A stretch of DNA of 13,127 bases from Streptococcus oralis (GTDB lineage Bacteria; Bacillota; Bacilli; Lactobacillales; Streptococcaceae). Position 1 is the stretch's first letter, and every line of letters starts with the position of its first letter. The DNA lies in the NCBI GenBank assembly GCA_905370255.1, contig CAJPKC010000008.1:1-13127 (forward strand), read 5' to 3'. Shown here piece by piece: positions 1-7,273 of the stretch. A program made the position numbers and the translations under genes. The notes below the pieces were generated by a model. The model was not told the DNA's origin. It saw nothing but the letters and a program-made list of their open reading frames with translations, and searched no databases.

Positions 1-406
1 CATAGTATTCAATAAGGTAGTCATGACAGGTCAGATTGATTCCCTCTCGTTCATGCTTAAGAGCCACTTCTTTCAATGCGGTCAGGAGTTTTTTCCCTAA
101 CCCTAGAGATTGAGCTTTTTTTGCTATAGAAAGACAAGTCACAGATATATATCCGCCTTTTTGACGACTGTGGTCTTTTATTTCTTCAGTGAAAGACTGG
201 TCTTGTAAATAACGATGAGGGACTACTGGTCCTTCGATATAACCGAGTATCTCTCCCTCTTTTTCAGCCACTAGAAAGCTCGTTTTTATTTCCTTTAAAT
301 GTGCTTCAAAGACAGATCGAGGTATGGCTTCTTCAATAGAAAAATTTTCTAGTTCAATCTCTAAAATACGGTCTAAATCACTCAGTCTAGCTTGTCGAAT
401 AATCAT
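1..406 (-). CDS. GNAT family N-acetyltransferase (C-terminus beyond window edge)
   Basis: The reading frame starts at ATG (406-404) and stays open for 135 codons to the left edge, so the C-terminus is missing; the family is usually about 160-170 residues. It reads MIIRQARLSDLDRILEIE at the N-terminus. The acetyl-CoA binding motif A is visible as QSLGLGKK (residues 99-106) after the beta-strand ISVTCLSI, and a cysteine-containing strand LTCHDYLIEYY ends the visible part. The layout resembles the AANAT-like (serotonin acetyltransferase-like) subgroup of GNATs, which transfer acetyl from acetyl-CoA to small amines or other substrates; the substrate cannot be read here. It has its own strong Shine-Dalgarno site, AGGAGG, five bases before the ATG. 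Its ATG overlaps the TGA of the upstream acetyltransferase (ATGA), which suggests coupling. It is last in the SNF2-murC gene string within this window. In pneumococcal genomes mltG and greA follow, as I remember them. Confidence 0.85.
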   Translation of the reverse strand, partial: MIIRQARLSDLDRILEIELENFSIEEAIPRSVFEAHLKEIKTSFLVAEKEGEILGYIEGPVVPHRYLQDQSFTEEIKDHSRQKGGYISVTCLSIAKKAQSLGLGKKLLTALKEVALKHEREGINLTCHDYLIEYY

Positions 407-918
407 AGTTCCTCCTGATAAAAGGGATTCTTCCAACACATGAGAAAATTAACTTCATTTCCGACTCCCAGGTCTACTATTCCTTGCTCTATAAATTCAT
501 TCATCTCAAAATAAGACAGCAATTCATCTTTACAGACCAGATAAATAGCTGGGCTATTTTGTTGAAGAGCAACTTGTTTCATGGCTGCGAGCAACAAGGT
601 TCCAAATCCTTGCCCTTGATAATTCGGATGAACAGATAAAGCATCAATCACAAGATTTCCATTACTAATAGCTTCTCCATCTGCCATCTCTACTATCCAT
701 CTACTTACTGAGGATGTAGCAAAATCTGTCGCTGAAATATAAGCAATCACCTGATCATCTAAACTAGCTAAGAGAAACGTATCCGCAAAATTACGGATAC
801 GTTCTTCTATTATTTCTCTATTAACTATTTCTTGGAAGTTTTGAGTACTCTACTGTATCAAGTAAACCTGCTCGATATCAGATTGCTGAACTTCCCTTAT
901 TTTAATTGGAAATTCCAT
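403..918 (-). pseudogene. GNAT family N-acetyltransferase interrupted by an in-frame TAG
   Basis: The natural start is ATG at 918-916. It follows TAAGGAACACC, in which the murC stop codon runs into a GGA ribosome site. From there the frame reads MEFPIKIREVQQSDIEQVYLIQ and then meets TAG at 852-850 (codon 23). The same frame continues beyond it with STQNFQEIVNREIIEERI and on to TGA at 405-403, giving 171 codon positions, the normal length for a GNAT. No frameshift is needed, so a single-base nonsense change is the simplest explanation. Motif A survives as VHPNYQGQGFG, as does a strand YLVCKDELLSYFE. The only usable restart is GTG at 750-748 (codon 57), which has no good ribosome site and would lack the first strands and helices of the fold. 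It is a tandem paralogue of the following acetyltransferase, with which it shares the ATGA overlap. A sequencing error or a suppressed stop is possible. Confidence 0.8.
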
Positions 919-926
919 GGTGTTCC

Positions 927-2261
927 TTACTGAACATTACTTGTCAAATTTGACAAGAGACGTTCGAATGAGTATTCATATGATTGAATGTCACCTGCTC
1001 CCATAAAGACGTATACAGCATTATCATGGTCTAAGAGCGGAGACACATTTTCAACAGTGATAACTTGATGTTTTTTATCAATCTTAGCTGCTAAATCCTC
1101 AACCTTAACATCACCATGGTCAACTTCACGAGCAGATCCATAGATTTGTGCTAGGTAAACTGCGTCAGCCTGATTCAAGGCTTGTGCAAAATCATCCAAC
1201 AAAGCAATTGTACGAGTAAAGGTATGCGGTTGGAAAATAGCAACGATTTCCTTGCTTGGGTATTTTTGACGTGCAGCATCTAGAGTTGCGATAATTTCAG
1301 TTGGGTGATGCGCAAAATCATCGATGATAACAGTATCATTGACAATCTTTTCTGTAAAGCGACGCTTAACGCCTCCAAAAGTATTCAAGTGTTCACGTAC
1401 TAAATTCAAGTCAAAGCCAGCAGTATAAAGCAAACCAATCACTGCTGTTGCATTCATGATATTGTGGCGACCAAAAGTTGGAATGTGGAATTGACCCAAT
1501 TCTTGACCACGGAAGTGAACTGTAAAGGTTGAACCTGTAGTAGAACGAAGTAAATCACTAGCTACAAAGTCATTGTTGTCTGCTTCAAAACCGTAATAAT
1601 AGATTGGGGCATTTGCCGTAATCTTACGCAACTCAGCATCTTCACCGTAGACAAACAAACCTTTGGTGATTTGTTTAGCATAATCATTGAAGGCGTTAAA
1701 GACATCCTCTAAGCTTGTGAAATAGTCAGGATGGTCAAAGTCGATATTAGTAATAATAGAGTACTCTGGGTGATATGGCATGAAATGACGTTCGTACTCG
1801 TCTGATTCAAAGACAAAATACTTGGCATTTTCAGAACCACGACCTGTACCATCTCCAATTAGATAGCTAGTATCAGTAATGTGTGACAAGACGTGAGAAA
1901 GCATCCCAGTTGTTGAGGTCTTACCGTGTGCACCAGCAACCCCCATGCTGATAAAGTCACGCATAAAGCTACCAAGAAACTCATGATAACGTTTGTAGCT
2001 TAGCCCATTCTTGTCTGCATAGGCGATTTCAACGTTGTTATCTGGACGAAAGGCATTCCCAGCGATAATTTCTAAATCACCTTGAAGGTTTTTCTCATCG
2101 AAAGGTAAAATTTTAATACCTGCTTGCTCTAATCCACGTTGGGTAAAGTAATATTTTTCAACATCAGATCCTTGGACCTTATGCCCCATTTGGTGCAACA
2201 TTAAAGCCAAGGCACTCATCCCTGATCCTTTAATTCCGATAAAATGATAGGTTTTTGCCAT
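927..2261 (-). CDS. murC: UDP-N-acetylmuramate--L-alanine ligase MurC
   Basis: Cytoplasmic ATP-dependent ligase that adds L-alanine to UDP-MurNAc, the first amino acid of the peptidoglycan stem peptide. The 444 residues match the usual length. Visible motifs, in order: N-terminal UDP-binding glycine loop GIKGSGM (9-15); ATP P-loop GAHGKTSTT (110-118); ESDEYER (152-158); [10 protein letters not shown] (172-181); [10 protein letters not shown] (264-273), the Mur ligase invariant histidine/asparagine block; and C-terminal [10 protein letters not shown] (314-323) with FQPHTFTRT (343-351). All catalytic blocks are intact. The start ATG sits 11 bases after the TAA of the upstream hypothetical gene. 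The junction reads TAAAGGGGAAAAAGATG, so the ribosome site overlaps the upstream stop and translation is probably coupled. Expression likely comes from the promoter at 2889-2916 and from read-through from the SNF2 promoter. Confidence 0.98.
   Translation of the reverse strand: MAKTYHFIGIKGSGMSALALMLHQMGHKVQGSDVEKYYFTQRGLEQAGIKILPFDEKNLQGDLEIIAGNAFRPDNNVEIAYADKNGLSYKRYHEFLGSFMRDFISMGVAGAHGKTSTTGMLSHVLSHITDTSYLIGDGTGRGSENAKYFVFESDEYERHFMPYHPEYSIITNIDFDHPDYFTSLEDVFNAFNDYAKQITKGLFVYGEDAELRKITANAPIYYYGFEADNNDFVASDLLRSTTGSTFTVHFRGQELGQFHIPTFGRHNIMNATAVIGLLYTAGFDLNLVREHLNTFGGVKRRFTEKIVNDTVIIDDFAHHPTEIIATLDAARQKYPSKEIVAIFQPHTFTRTIALLDDFAQALNQADAVYLAQIYGSAREVDHGDVKVEDLAAKIDKKHQVITVENVSPLLDHDNAVYVFMGAGDIQSYEYSFERLLSNLTSNVQ
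940..957. repeat. 18-bp perfect palindrome inside the 3' end of murC
   Basis: CTTGTCAAATTTGACAAG is perfectly self-complementary across all 18 bases. It lies within the last codons of murC, ten bases before the stop. In RNA it could fold as a 7-bp stem with an AAUU loop. No T-run follows on either strand, so it does not look like an intrinsic terminator. A protein-binding operator, an RNA stability hairpin, or chance are all possible. Confidence 0.5.
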
Positions 2262-2272
2262 CTTTTTCCCCT

Positions 2273-2866
2273 TTACTCTGTCATATTTGTCAAGTTCAAC
2301 TCTTGAGCAATTTTACGTTCTTTTTCTGATTGATTTTCTTTTTTGTTATAAATCTGGCTTTTCTTTAAAAAATCATAATTATTTTTCTTTGGTCCAAGAT
2401 GCTCTTCTTTGCTTGTCTCTTGCATCTGAGGAGCCATTTCAGCCAAAATATAATGTTTCTGAGTTAGTTTGTCACTAAATTTTGCTAGCTCCCCAGGATT
2501 TTCCTTTTGGAAAGGAGCCGTAGGCTGATTTGCCTGTCTTACTACATTATTTGAAGGTTTATAACGTTTCGTAAAACTAACATCTTGAGTCAAATATTTT
2601 GCTGAACGTTTCCGTTTTAGATCAGCTCTTGCTTCTTCACGAGCAAGTTCAGCATAGGATTTTTCCTTCTTTTCAGGTAGCTTATCTGATGCTTGAACCG
2701 GTGACTTTTTTTCGGTAGTAATTGGTGACCATTCCAAGTAGTTTTTGTCCTGGTAGTCTCCCTTGATATTACTGATGAGATCCGACTCATCATATAAATC
2801 CATAAATGGCATCTCTGTCAGTATGATCTCATCATCTGACACTATTGGAAATCGTACTTGTTTCAT
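2273..2866 (-). CDS. Hypothetical hydrophilic, probably disordered protein coupled to murC
   Basis: I do not recognise a functional family. The 197-residue product has no signal peptide, no membrane segment and no cysteine. An acidic N-terminal part (residues 10-45, rich in D and E with scattered I, L, F and Y) is followed by a linker rich in K, E, S and P (51-70). Next comes a charged likely helix ([18 protein letters not shown], 70-87), a basic segment ([11 protein letters not shown], 100-110) and a Lys/Glu/Gln-rich tail. This composition suggests an intrinsically disordered or adaptor protein. The start ATG (2866-2864) is preceded by AAAGGGAAT, a good ribosome site. It lies 46 bases after the SNF2 gene and its stop is built into the murC ribosome site. 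I recall an equivalent hypothetical gene in this position in pneumococcal genomes, so it is probably conserved in the genus. A role linked to cell-wall synthesis is only a guess from position. Confidence 0.85.
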   Translation of the reverse strand: MKQVRFPIVSDDEIILTEMPFMDLYDESDLISNIKGDYQDKNYLEWSPITTEKKSPVQASDKLPEKKEKSYAELAREEARADLKRKRSAKYLTQDVSFTKRYKPSNNVVRQANQPTAPFQKENPGELAKFSDKLTQKHYILAEMAPQMQETSKEEHLGPKKNNYDFLKKSQIYNKKENQSEKERKIAQELNLTNMTE

Positions 2867-2888
2867 TTTTATTCCCTTTCAATACTCC

Positions 2889-2916
2889 ATTATAACGTAA
2901 AGTCTTGATTTTTCAA
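2889..2916 (-). promoter_or_regulatory. Sigma-A-type promoter for the hypothetical-murC genes
   Basis: On the minus strand TTGAAA (2916-2911) is followed after 16 bases by a perfect TATAAT (2894-2889). Transcription would start near 2882, about 16 bases before the ATG at 2866. The -35 element overlaps the stop codon of the SNF2 gene. It would allow murC to be expressed independently of the large SNF2 gene. Prediction from sequence only. Confidence 0.65.
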
Positions 2917-5900
2917 GTCTTGGCTTCAGAAATTCCTAATATTTCTTGAATTTCACTAAGTGTGAGACTTCCACGAGACTCTGTTCCGTCCAAGACTTCA
3001 GAGACCAGATTTCTTTTCTGTTCCTGCAACTCTTGAATTTTCTCCTCGATTGTACCTCTAGTTACCAGACGATAAACCTCAACAGCTTGGTCTTGTCCCA
3101 TACGGTGGGCCCGGCCAATAGCCTGTGATTCAACTGCCGGATTCCACCATAAATCTACCAGAATAACTGTATCCGCACCAGTAAGGTTGAGACCAACTCC
3201 ACCAGCTTTTAGAGAAATCAAAAATACATCGCGCTCTCCTTGGTTAAAAGCCTTGGTCATTTCTTGGCGTTCCTGTGAAGGAGTTGAACCTGTAATCTTA
3301 AAGGAAGTTAAGCCAAGCTGTGGCAACTCCTCTTCGATGCGGTCAAGCATCCCCCTAAATTGGGAGAAGATGAGTACACGATGATTTCCTTCAGCAATTT
3401 GACTTAGCAGATCTCGTAAACTATCAAGTTTCCCGCTATCTCCCTTATAATCCTCCATAAATAGAGCTGGAGTATCACAAATCTGGCGAAGACGCATGAG
3501 TCCTGTTAAAATTTCAACTCGATTTCGTTGAAATTCTGCATCGGTCACTTGTCCCAAACGCTCTTGCATCTGTTGAAGTTGAGCTAGATAGATGGCCTTT
3601 TGCTGGTCTTCCAGTTCATTCTTATAAACGACTTCTATCAAATCAGGTAGCTCTGTAAGAACATCCTCTTTTTTTCGACGCATGACAAATGGTTTGATAA
3701 ACTGTGCCACTCTCTCAGCAGGCAATTTCATAAAGTCTTTTTTGGATGGCAAAAGTCCTGGCAATACAATCTGAAAGATAGACCATAATTCCCCTAGATT
3801 ATTTTCAATTGGCGTTCCGGAAAGAGCAAAAACTGATGGAACCACAAACTTTCTCAAAATCTTAGCAATTTTGGTTTGGGCATTTTTCATCACTTGGGCT
3901 TCATCTAGAAATAGAAAATCAAAAGATAAGTTTTGATAGATTTCACTATCCTGACGAAAAGTGGTATAACTGGTCACATAGACCTGATGTTTTTCTGCTA
4001 AAATAGTCTCGCGATAAGGTTTCAACCCATGCACGACAGCCACATCCAAATTCGGTGCAAATTTTTTAAATTCATCAGCCCAATTATAGATGAGACCAGA
4101 TGGAGCAAGAATCAAGACACGGCTATTTTCCTGAAGTTGGCTACTTAAAAAGGCGATGGCTTGTAAGGTTTTTCCAAGTCCCATATCATCAGCTAAAATT
4201 CCACCAAATCCATAATGGTCTAACATCTGAAGCCATTGAATCCCTTTTCTCTGATAATCTCTGAGCTGGGCTCGAATATCTAGGGACTTCATCGGAAAAT
4301 CCTCTGGATGCGTTAAATGATGCGCCAAATGACGAAATTCATCAGTAAACGTAACTTGATCCTGGTCCTTAAACAGATGAGATAAGGTATAAGCCAAAGA
4401 CTTGCGAGCCTGAAAAGCAGCACTCTCTATCTCATCAATTCCTAAGTCTTCTAAATCTTGTCGAATACGTTTTGTCTGTTCATCAAAATAATAGACCTGG
4501 TTAGAGGAAGAAATATAATAATCTTGCTTGGCAACTAAGGCTTTCATTGCTCGATTGATTTCTTCTTGATCAATATCCTGAAAATCAAATTGAATTTCTA
4601 AAAGACTTCCCTTAGATGATATCTGAACTTGAGGTTTTTGAATCTGATAAAGATCTTGCAGGCTCTCTGAAATCTTTAATTCTCCAAGCGCTGCAAAGGC
4701 TGGTAATACTTCCTGAAAGAACGTATGGACTGCTTCGGCTTTCAAACTCTGACGCCATGAACGATAAGCTGCTTCAAATCCAGCAGATAAAGCCAACTGA
4801 AAAATCTGTTTTTCTAGTTGAATATCACTTGCAAAAGGGAGATTCTCTAGTTCATTTCGAGTAGTTACTAAGCAAGTTTCATATTGGAACTGCATATCTA
4901 AACGAATAGATCCGTCCTCTTCTCGTTCCATGTAGAAAGACGGGCGGAAAGATTGAATTTGAAGCGACTCAGGAGCCTCTACTTTTCCGAGCTCTTTAAA
5001 CTGGGACAAGGTCGAAGCTAAAAGATCACGATCACGAGTATCAAACTGCAAGATTTTTCTGCCACCATTGTCTAAAGGAACTTTTCTAAGCGCATCTAAT
5101 AAACTAGCCTGTTTTTTCGTCATCAGGAAAAAATTCCCCTTGTAGAATAATACTTGTCCTCTGTAAAAGAAATTAAGCCCTGTCTGTTCGAAAATTTCCA
5201 TTTCAAAATAGTTGGATTTTTCTTCAATTCTAAATGAAAATAAACCTGTTTGGCCATCAAAGTCTTGGAAGAGAAGATGATGATAACTCGAAAGTTGGTG
5301 GTCAAACTGAAAGGCATCTAAGCCCATCAGTAGACTAGCCCCCTGCTCAAAAAAGGTTTTAGGGAAATAGAGATGTCGTCCTTGATTTGGAAAAAAAATA
5401 GAATTGTCTGTTTTCTCCTCAACTAATCCAAGTAAAAAATTCAAAACTTCTTGACTGGCTTTATCAAATTGTTCAAGTCTTAATGAAGACTCGTAATATT
5501 TTCCTATCATGTAGGGTTTGGCAAACTCTATGATTTTTAAGAAAAGAGGGATATCCCTAATCACATAAAACTTGTCTTGCTGAGAAAGACCAATTCTTAA
5601 AGTCCAGATAATGCGATTGGTTCCTGCTTCCACCTGCCCTTGAGCAGAAAGCCGATAGATGTTGGATTGACGCGGAACTTGGATATACTTCAAGAATTCT
5701 CCTCCAAAAGTCACCTGTGTCTCAACAGTCTCCTTCTCTTCCTGATTAGCCTCCAGATTGAGTACAATTTCTTGTCCTAGCTGATCATTTTTTAAGTAAT
5801 ATTCTAGAGCTGCTAAATGAACACAGTAACCTCTTTTTTTGAAAAAATCACATGCACAAAAAATCAAGTCATCGTCTAAACTATAACGAATTTCTTCTTC

Positions 5901-6011
5901 CGCTACACGCGCATAGATACGATGGTCTTGTTCTTTAATGATTTCAATCTGACCAGTTTCATAGAGTTCCACTCCCTCCATTCGAAGCTTTCCTGGAATC
6001 AATTTAGCCAT
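2913..6011 (-). CDS. SNF2-family DEAD/DEAH helicase-like ATPase with N-terminal SWIM zinc finger
   Basis: A 1032-residue superfamily 2 ATPase of the bacterial SNF2/RapA-HepA type; members are double-stranded DNA translocases rather than strand-separating helicases. The N-terminus carries a SWIM zinc finger, CxC-x8-CxH (C52, C54, C63, H65). The long middle section (about 100-560) corresponds to the SNF2-associated region of bacterial members. The C-terminal motor has RDYQRKGIQWLQ, Walker A DDMGLGKT (608-615), Walker B DEAQ (703-706), motif III SGTP (731-734), VLIFSQF, and motif VI AIGRAHRMGQ (964-973). All ATPase motifs look intact. Start: ATG with AAAGGGGAAATT just upstream. It is first in a transcription unit that continues into the hypothetical gene and murC. 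The cellular role of streptococcal members is not established to my knowledge; a nucleic-acid remodelling role follows from the family. The linkage to murC may be only positional. Confidence 0.95.
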   Translation of the reverse strand: MAKLIPGKLRMEGVELYETGQIEIIKEQDHRIYARVAEEEIRYSLDDDLIFCACDFFKKRGYCVHLAALEYYLKNDQLGQEIVLNLEANQEEKETVETQVTFGGEFLKYIQVPRQSNIYRLSAQGQVEAGTNRIIWTLRIGLSQQDKFYVIRDIPLFLKIIEFAKPYMIGKYYESSLRLEQFDKASQEVLNFLLGLVEEKTDNSIFFPNQGRHLYFPKTFFEQGASLLMGLDAFQFDHQLSSYHHLLFQDFDGQTGLFSFRIEEKSNYFEMEIFEQTGLNFFYRGQVLFYKGNFFLMTKKQASLLDALRKVPLDNGGRKILQFDTRDRDLLASTLSQFKELGKVEAPESLQIQSFRPSFYMEREEDGSIRLDMQFQYETCLVTTRNELENLPFASDIQLEKQIFQLALSAGFEAAYRSWRQSLKAEAVHTFFQEVLPAFAALGELKISESLQDLYQIQKPQVQISSKGSLLEIQFDFQDIDQEEINRAMKALVAKQDYYISSSNQVYYFDEQTKRIRQDLEDLGIDEIESAAFQARKSLAYTLSHLFKDQDQVTFTDEFRHLAHHLTHPEDFPMKSLDIRAQLRDYQRKGIQWLQMLDHYGFGGILADDMGLGKTLQAIAFLSSQLQENSRVLILAPSGLIYNWADEFKKFAPNLDVAVVHGLKPYRETILAEKHQVYVTSYTTFRQDSEIYQNLSFDFLFLDEAQVMKNAQTKIAKILRKFVVPSVFALSGTPIENNLGELWSIFQIVLPGLLPSKKDFMKLPAERVAQFIKPFVMRRKKEDVLTELPDLIEVVYKNELEDQQKAIYLAQLQQMQERLGQVTDAEFQRNRVEILTGLMRLRQICDTPALFMEDYKGDSGKLDSLRDLLSQIAEGNHRVLIFSQFRGMLDRIEEELPQLGLTSFKITGSTPSQERQEMTKAFNQGERDVFLISLKAGGVGLNLTGADTVILVDLWWNPAVESQAIGRAHRMGQDQAVEVYRLVTRGTIEEKIQELQEQKRNLVSEVLDGTESRGSLTLSEIQEILGISEAKT

Positions 6012-6036
6012 AATTTCCCCTTTACTTTATCTCTTA

Positions 6037-6045
6037 ATTATACCA
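6037..6045 (-). promoter_or_regulatory. Extended -10 promoter for the SNF2 gene
   Basis: The minus strand reads TGGTATAAT, a perfect TATAAT (6042-6037) with the TGn extension. No good -35 lies 17 bases upstream (TATTTT there). Predicted start near 6030, about 19 bases before the ATG at 6011, with the AAAGGGGA ribosome site in between. It lies directly downstream of the preceding terminator. Confidence 0.7.
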
Positions 6046-6059
6046 TATTTTCGCCTATG

Positions 6060-6098
6060 AAAATAGCCTTCTAGGAAGACTTTTCTCCTAAAAGGCTA
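6060..6098 (-). terminator. Rho-independent terminator of the sulfur-metabolism operon
   Basis: The arms TAGCCTTCTAGGA (6064-6076) and TCCTAAAAGGCTA (6086-6098) pair over 13 bases with one mismatch around a 9-base loop. On the minus strand TTTT follows, just after the stop codon of the MalY/PatB gene. The plus strand has GTTTTT on the other side, so it could also stop converse transcripts. Confidence 0.8.
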
Positions 6099-6102
6099 GT
6101 TT

Positions 6103-7269
6103 TTAAAGATTTGAAAAAGTGGCAATGATTCGTTGGCAGACTTCTTCCAAAATAGATGTCGGCATGGCTACATTGAGACGAGCGTGGAGGGCTCCTTCTT
6201 CACCAAAGTCCAAGCCCCTATTCAGGATAACCTTGGCTTCGTCTCTCAAGAGTTTTCTTAGTTCTTCATCGCTAATATCATAGGCTGAAAAATCAAGCCA
6301 AATGAGATAGGTCCCTTGAGGTTTCATGACCTTGATTTTAGTTTCTTTGCCAAATACATCCACTACATAATTGATGTGTTTCTCAATCAGTTCTTTGAGT
6401 TCTGTCAACCAATCTTCACCATATCGATAGGCAGCTTCTGTTGCCAAATATCCCAAACCTGAGATTTCATGTTGATTATTAGCCAGCTGGCGCTTTTGGA
6501 AAGCAAGTCTCAACTTTGGATTTTCAATAATGGCGTAGGAATTCTTTGTTCCCGCAATGTTGAAAGTTTTGGTAGCACTGCTTAAAATTAGTGAAAATTC
6601 TTTGAAGGCTTCATTTACCGTATTGAATGACTGGTGCTTGTTTCCAAATAAGGCCAAGTCTTGGTGAATCTCATCTGAAACTAGCAAGACTCCATGTTTT
6701 TGACACAGTTGTCCAATCTTCTCTAAGACTTCCTTTTCCCAAACGCGTCCACCAGGATTATGAGGATTGCAGAGAACGTAGAGTTTCACATCTTCTTCGA
6801 CAAAGTCTTTCTCCAATTGATCAAAGTCAATCTCAAAAAGTCCGTCTTTTTCTACTAGAGAGTTGGTGATTAGTCTACGATTATTGAGCTTAATACTTCG
6901 AGCAAAAGGAGGATAAACCGGTGTGTTAATCAGAACCGCTTCGCCTTCTTTTGTAAAGGCTTGAATAGCTGTTGAAATAGCTGGCACTACCCCTTCGATA
7001 AAGACTAGAGCATCCTTTTCAAAGCGATAACTATGGTGTTTTTCCTCCCAGTTTTGAACGGCTTCAATCAATCCATCACTAGCATAGGTATAGCCATAGA
7101 CTAATTGCTCAGCATAGTCATGGACAGTCTGACGAATCTCAGGTAAGACTTCAAAGTCCATATCAGCAATCCAGGCCGGCAATACTTGACGGTCAGTCTC
7201 TGCTTCTTTCCATTTGTAGGTATGATGTCCAAAACGATTGGGCAAAGTCGTAAAATCATATTTCCCCAT
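6103..7269 (-). CDS. MalY/PatB family PLP-dependent aminotransferase-fold C-S lyase
   Basis: Fold-type I PLP enzyme of 388 residues, the normal length for MalY/PatB, whose known members cleave the C-S bond of cystathionine or cysteine, releasing homocysteine or H2S with pyruvate and ammonia. Visible motifs: PAWIADMDF (31-39), typical of this subgroup; VYPPF (118-122); CNPHNPGG (167-174); VSDEIHQD (197-204), with D199 expected to contact the PLP nitrogen; SSATKTFNIAGT (230-241), with K234 as the Schiff-base lysine; and ARLNVAMP (363-370), with R364 expected to bind the substrate carboxylate. I chose ATG 7269-7267 rather than the in-frame ATG at 7305. The later start has GGAAGGA at ideal distance and lies four bases after the upstream stop; the earlier one would overlap the upstream gene by 32 bases. 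It is second in the operon with the MetB/MetC-like gene. Streptococcal relatives have been described as H2S-producing C-S lyases; true aminotransferase activity is less likely. Confidence 0.92.
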   Translation of the reverse strand: MGKYDFTTLPNRFGHHTYKWKEAETDRQVLPAWIADMDFEVLPEIRQTVHDYAEQLVYGYTYASDGLIEAVQNWEEKHHSYRFEKDALVFIEGVVPAISTAIQAFTKEGEAVLINTPVYPPFARSIKLNNRRLITNSLVEKDGLFEIDFDQLEKDFVEEDVKLYVLCNPHNPGGRVWEKEVLEKIGQLCQKHGVLLVSDEIHQDLALFGNKHQSFNTVNEAFKEFSLILSSATKTFNIAGTKNSYAIIENPKLRLAFQKRQLANNQHEISGLGYLATEAAYRYGEDWLTELKELIEKHINYVVDVFGKETKIKVMKPQGTYLIWLDFSAYDISDEELRKLLRDEAKVILNRGLDFGEEGALHARLNVAMPTSILEEVCQRIIATFSNL

Positions 7270-7273
7270 AGTC

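Noticed and set aside
927..2296. Similar C-terminal tails of MurC (NLTSNVQ) and the hypothetical protein (NLTNMTE), sharing AAyTTGACAArTA in DNA
   Set aside because: About 13 bases of similarity at two gene ends 1.3 kb apart; too short to distinguish from coincidence.
2900..2921. Inverted repeat AAGTCTTGA / TCAAGTCTT at the end of the SNF2 gene as a terminator
   Set aside because: The stem has an internal mismatch, overlaps the coding end and the -35 element, and is not followed by a T-run on the minus strand.
2287..4864. Several short plus-strand frames opposite the hypothetical and SNF2 genes, and a minus-strand out-of-frame ORF at 5123-5317
   Set aside because: All lie inside strongly supported genes and lack ribosome sites and conserved motifs.
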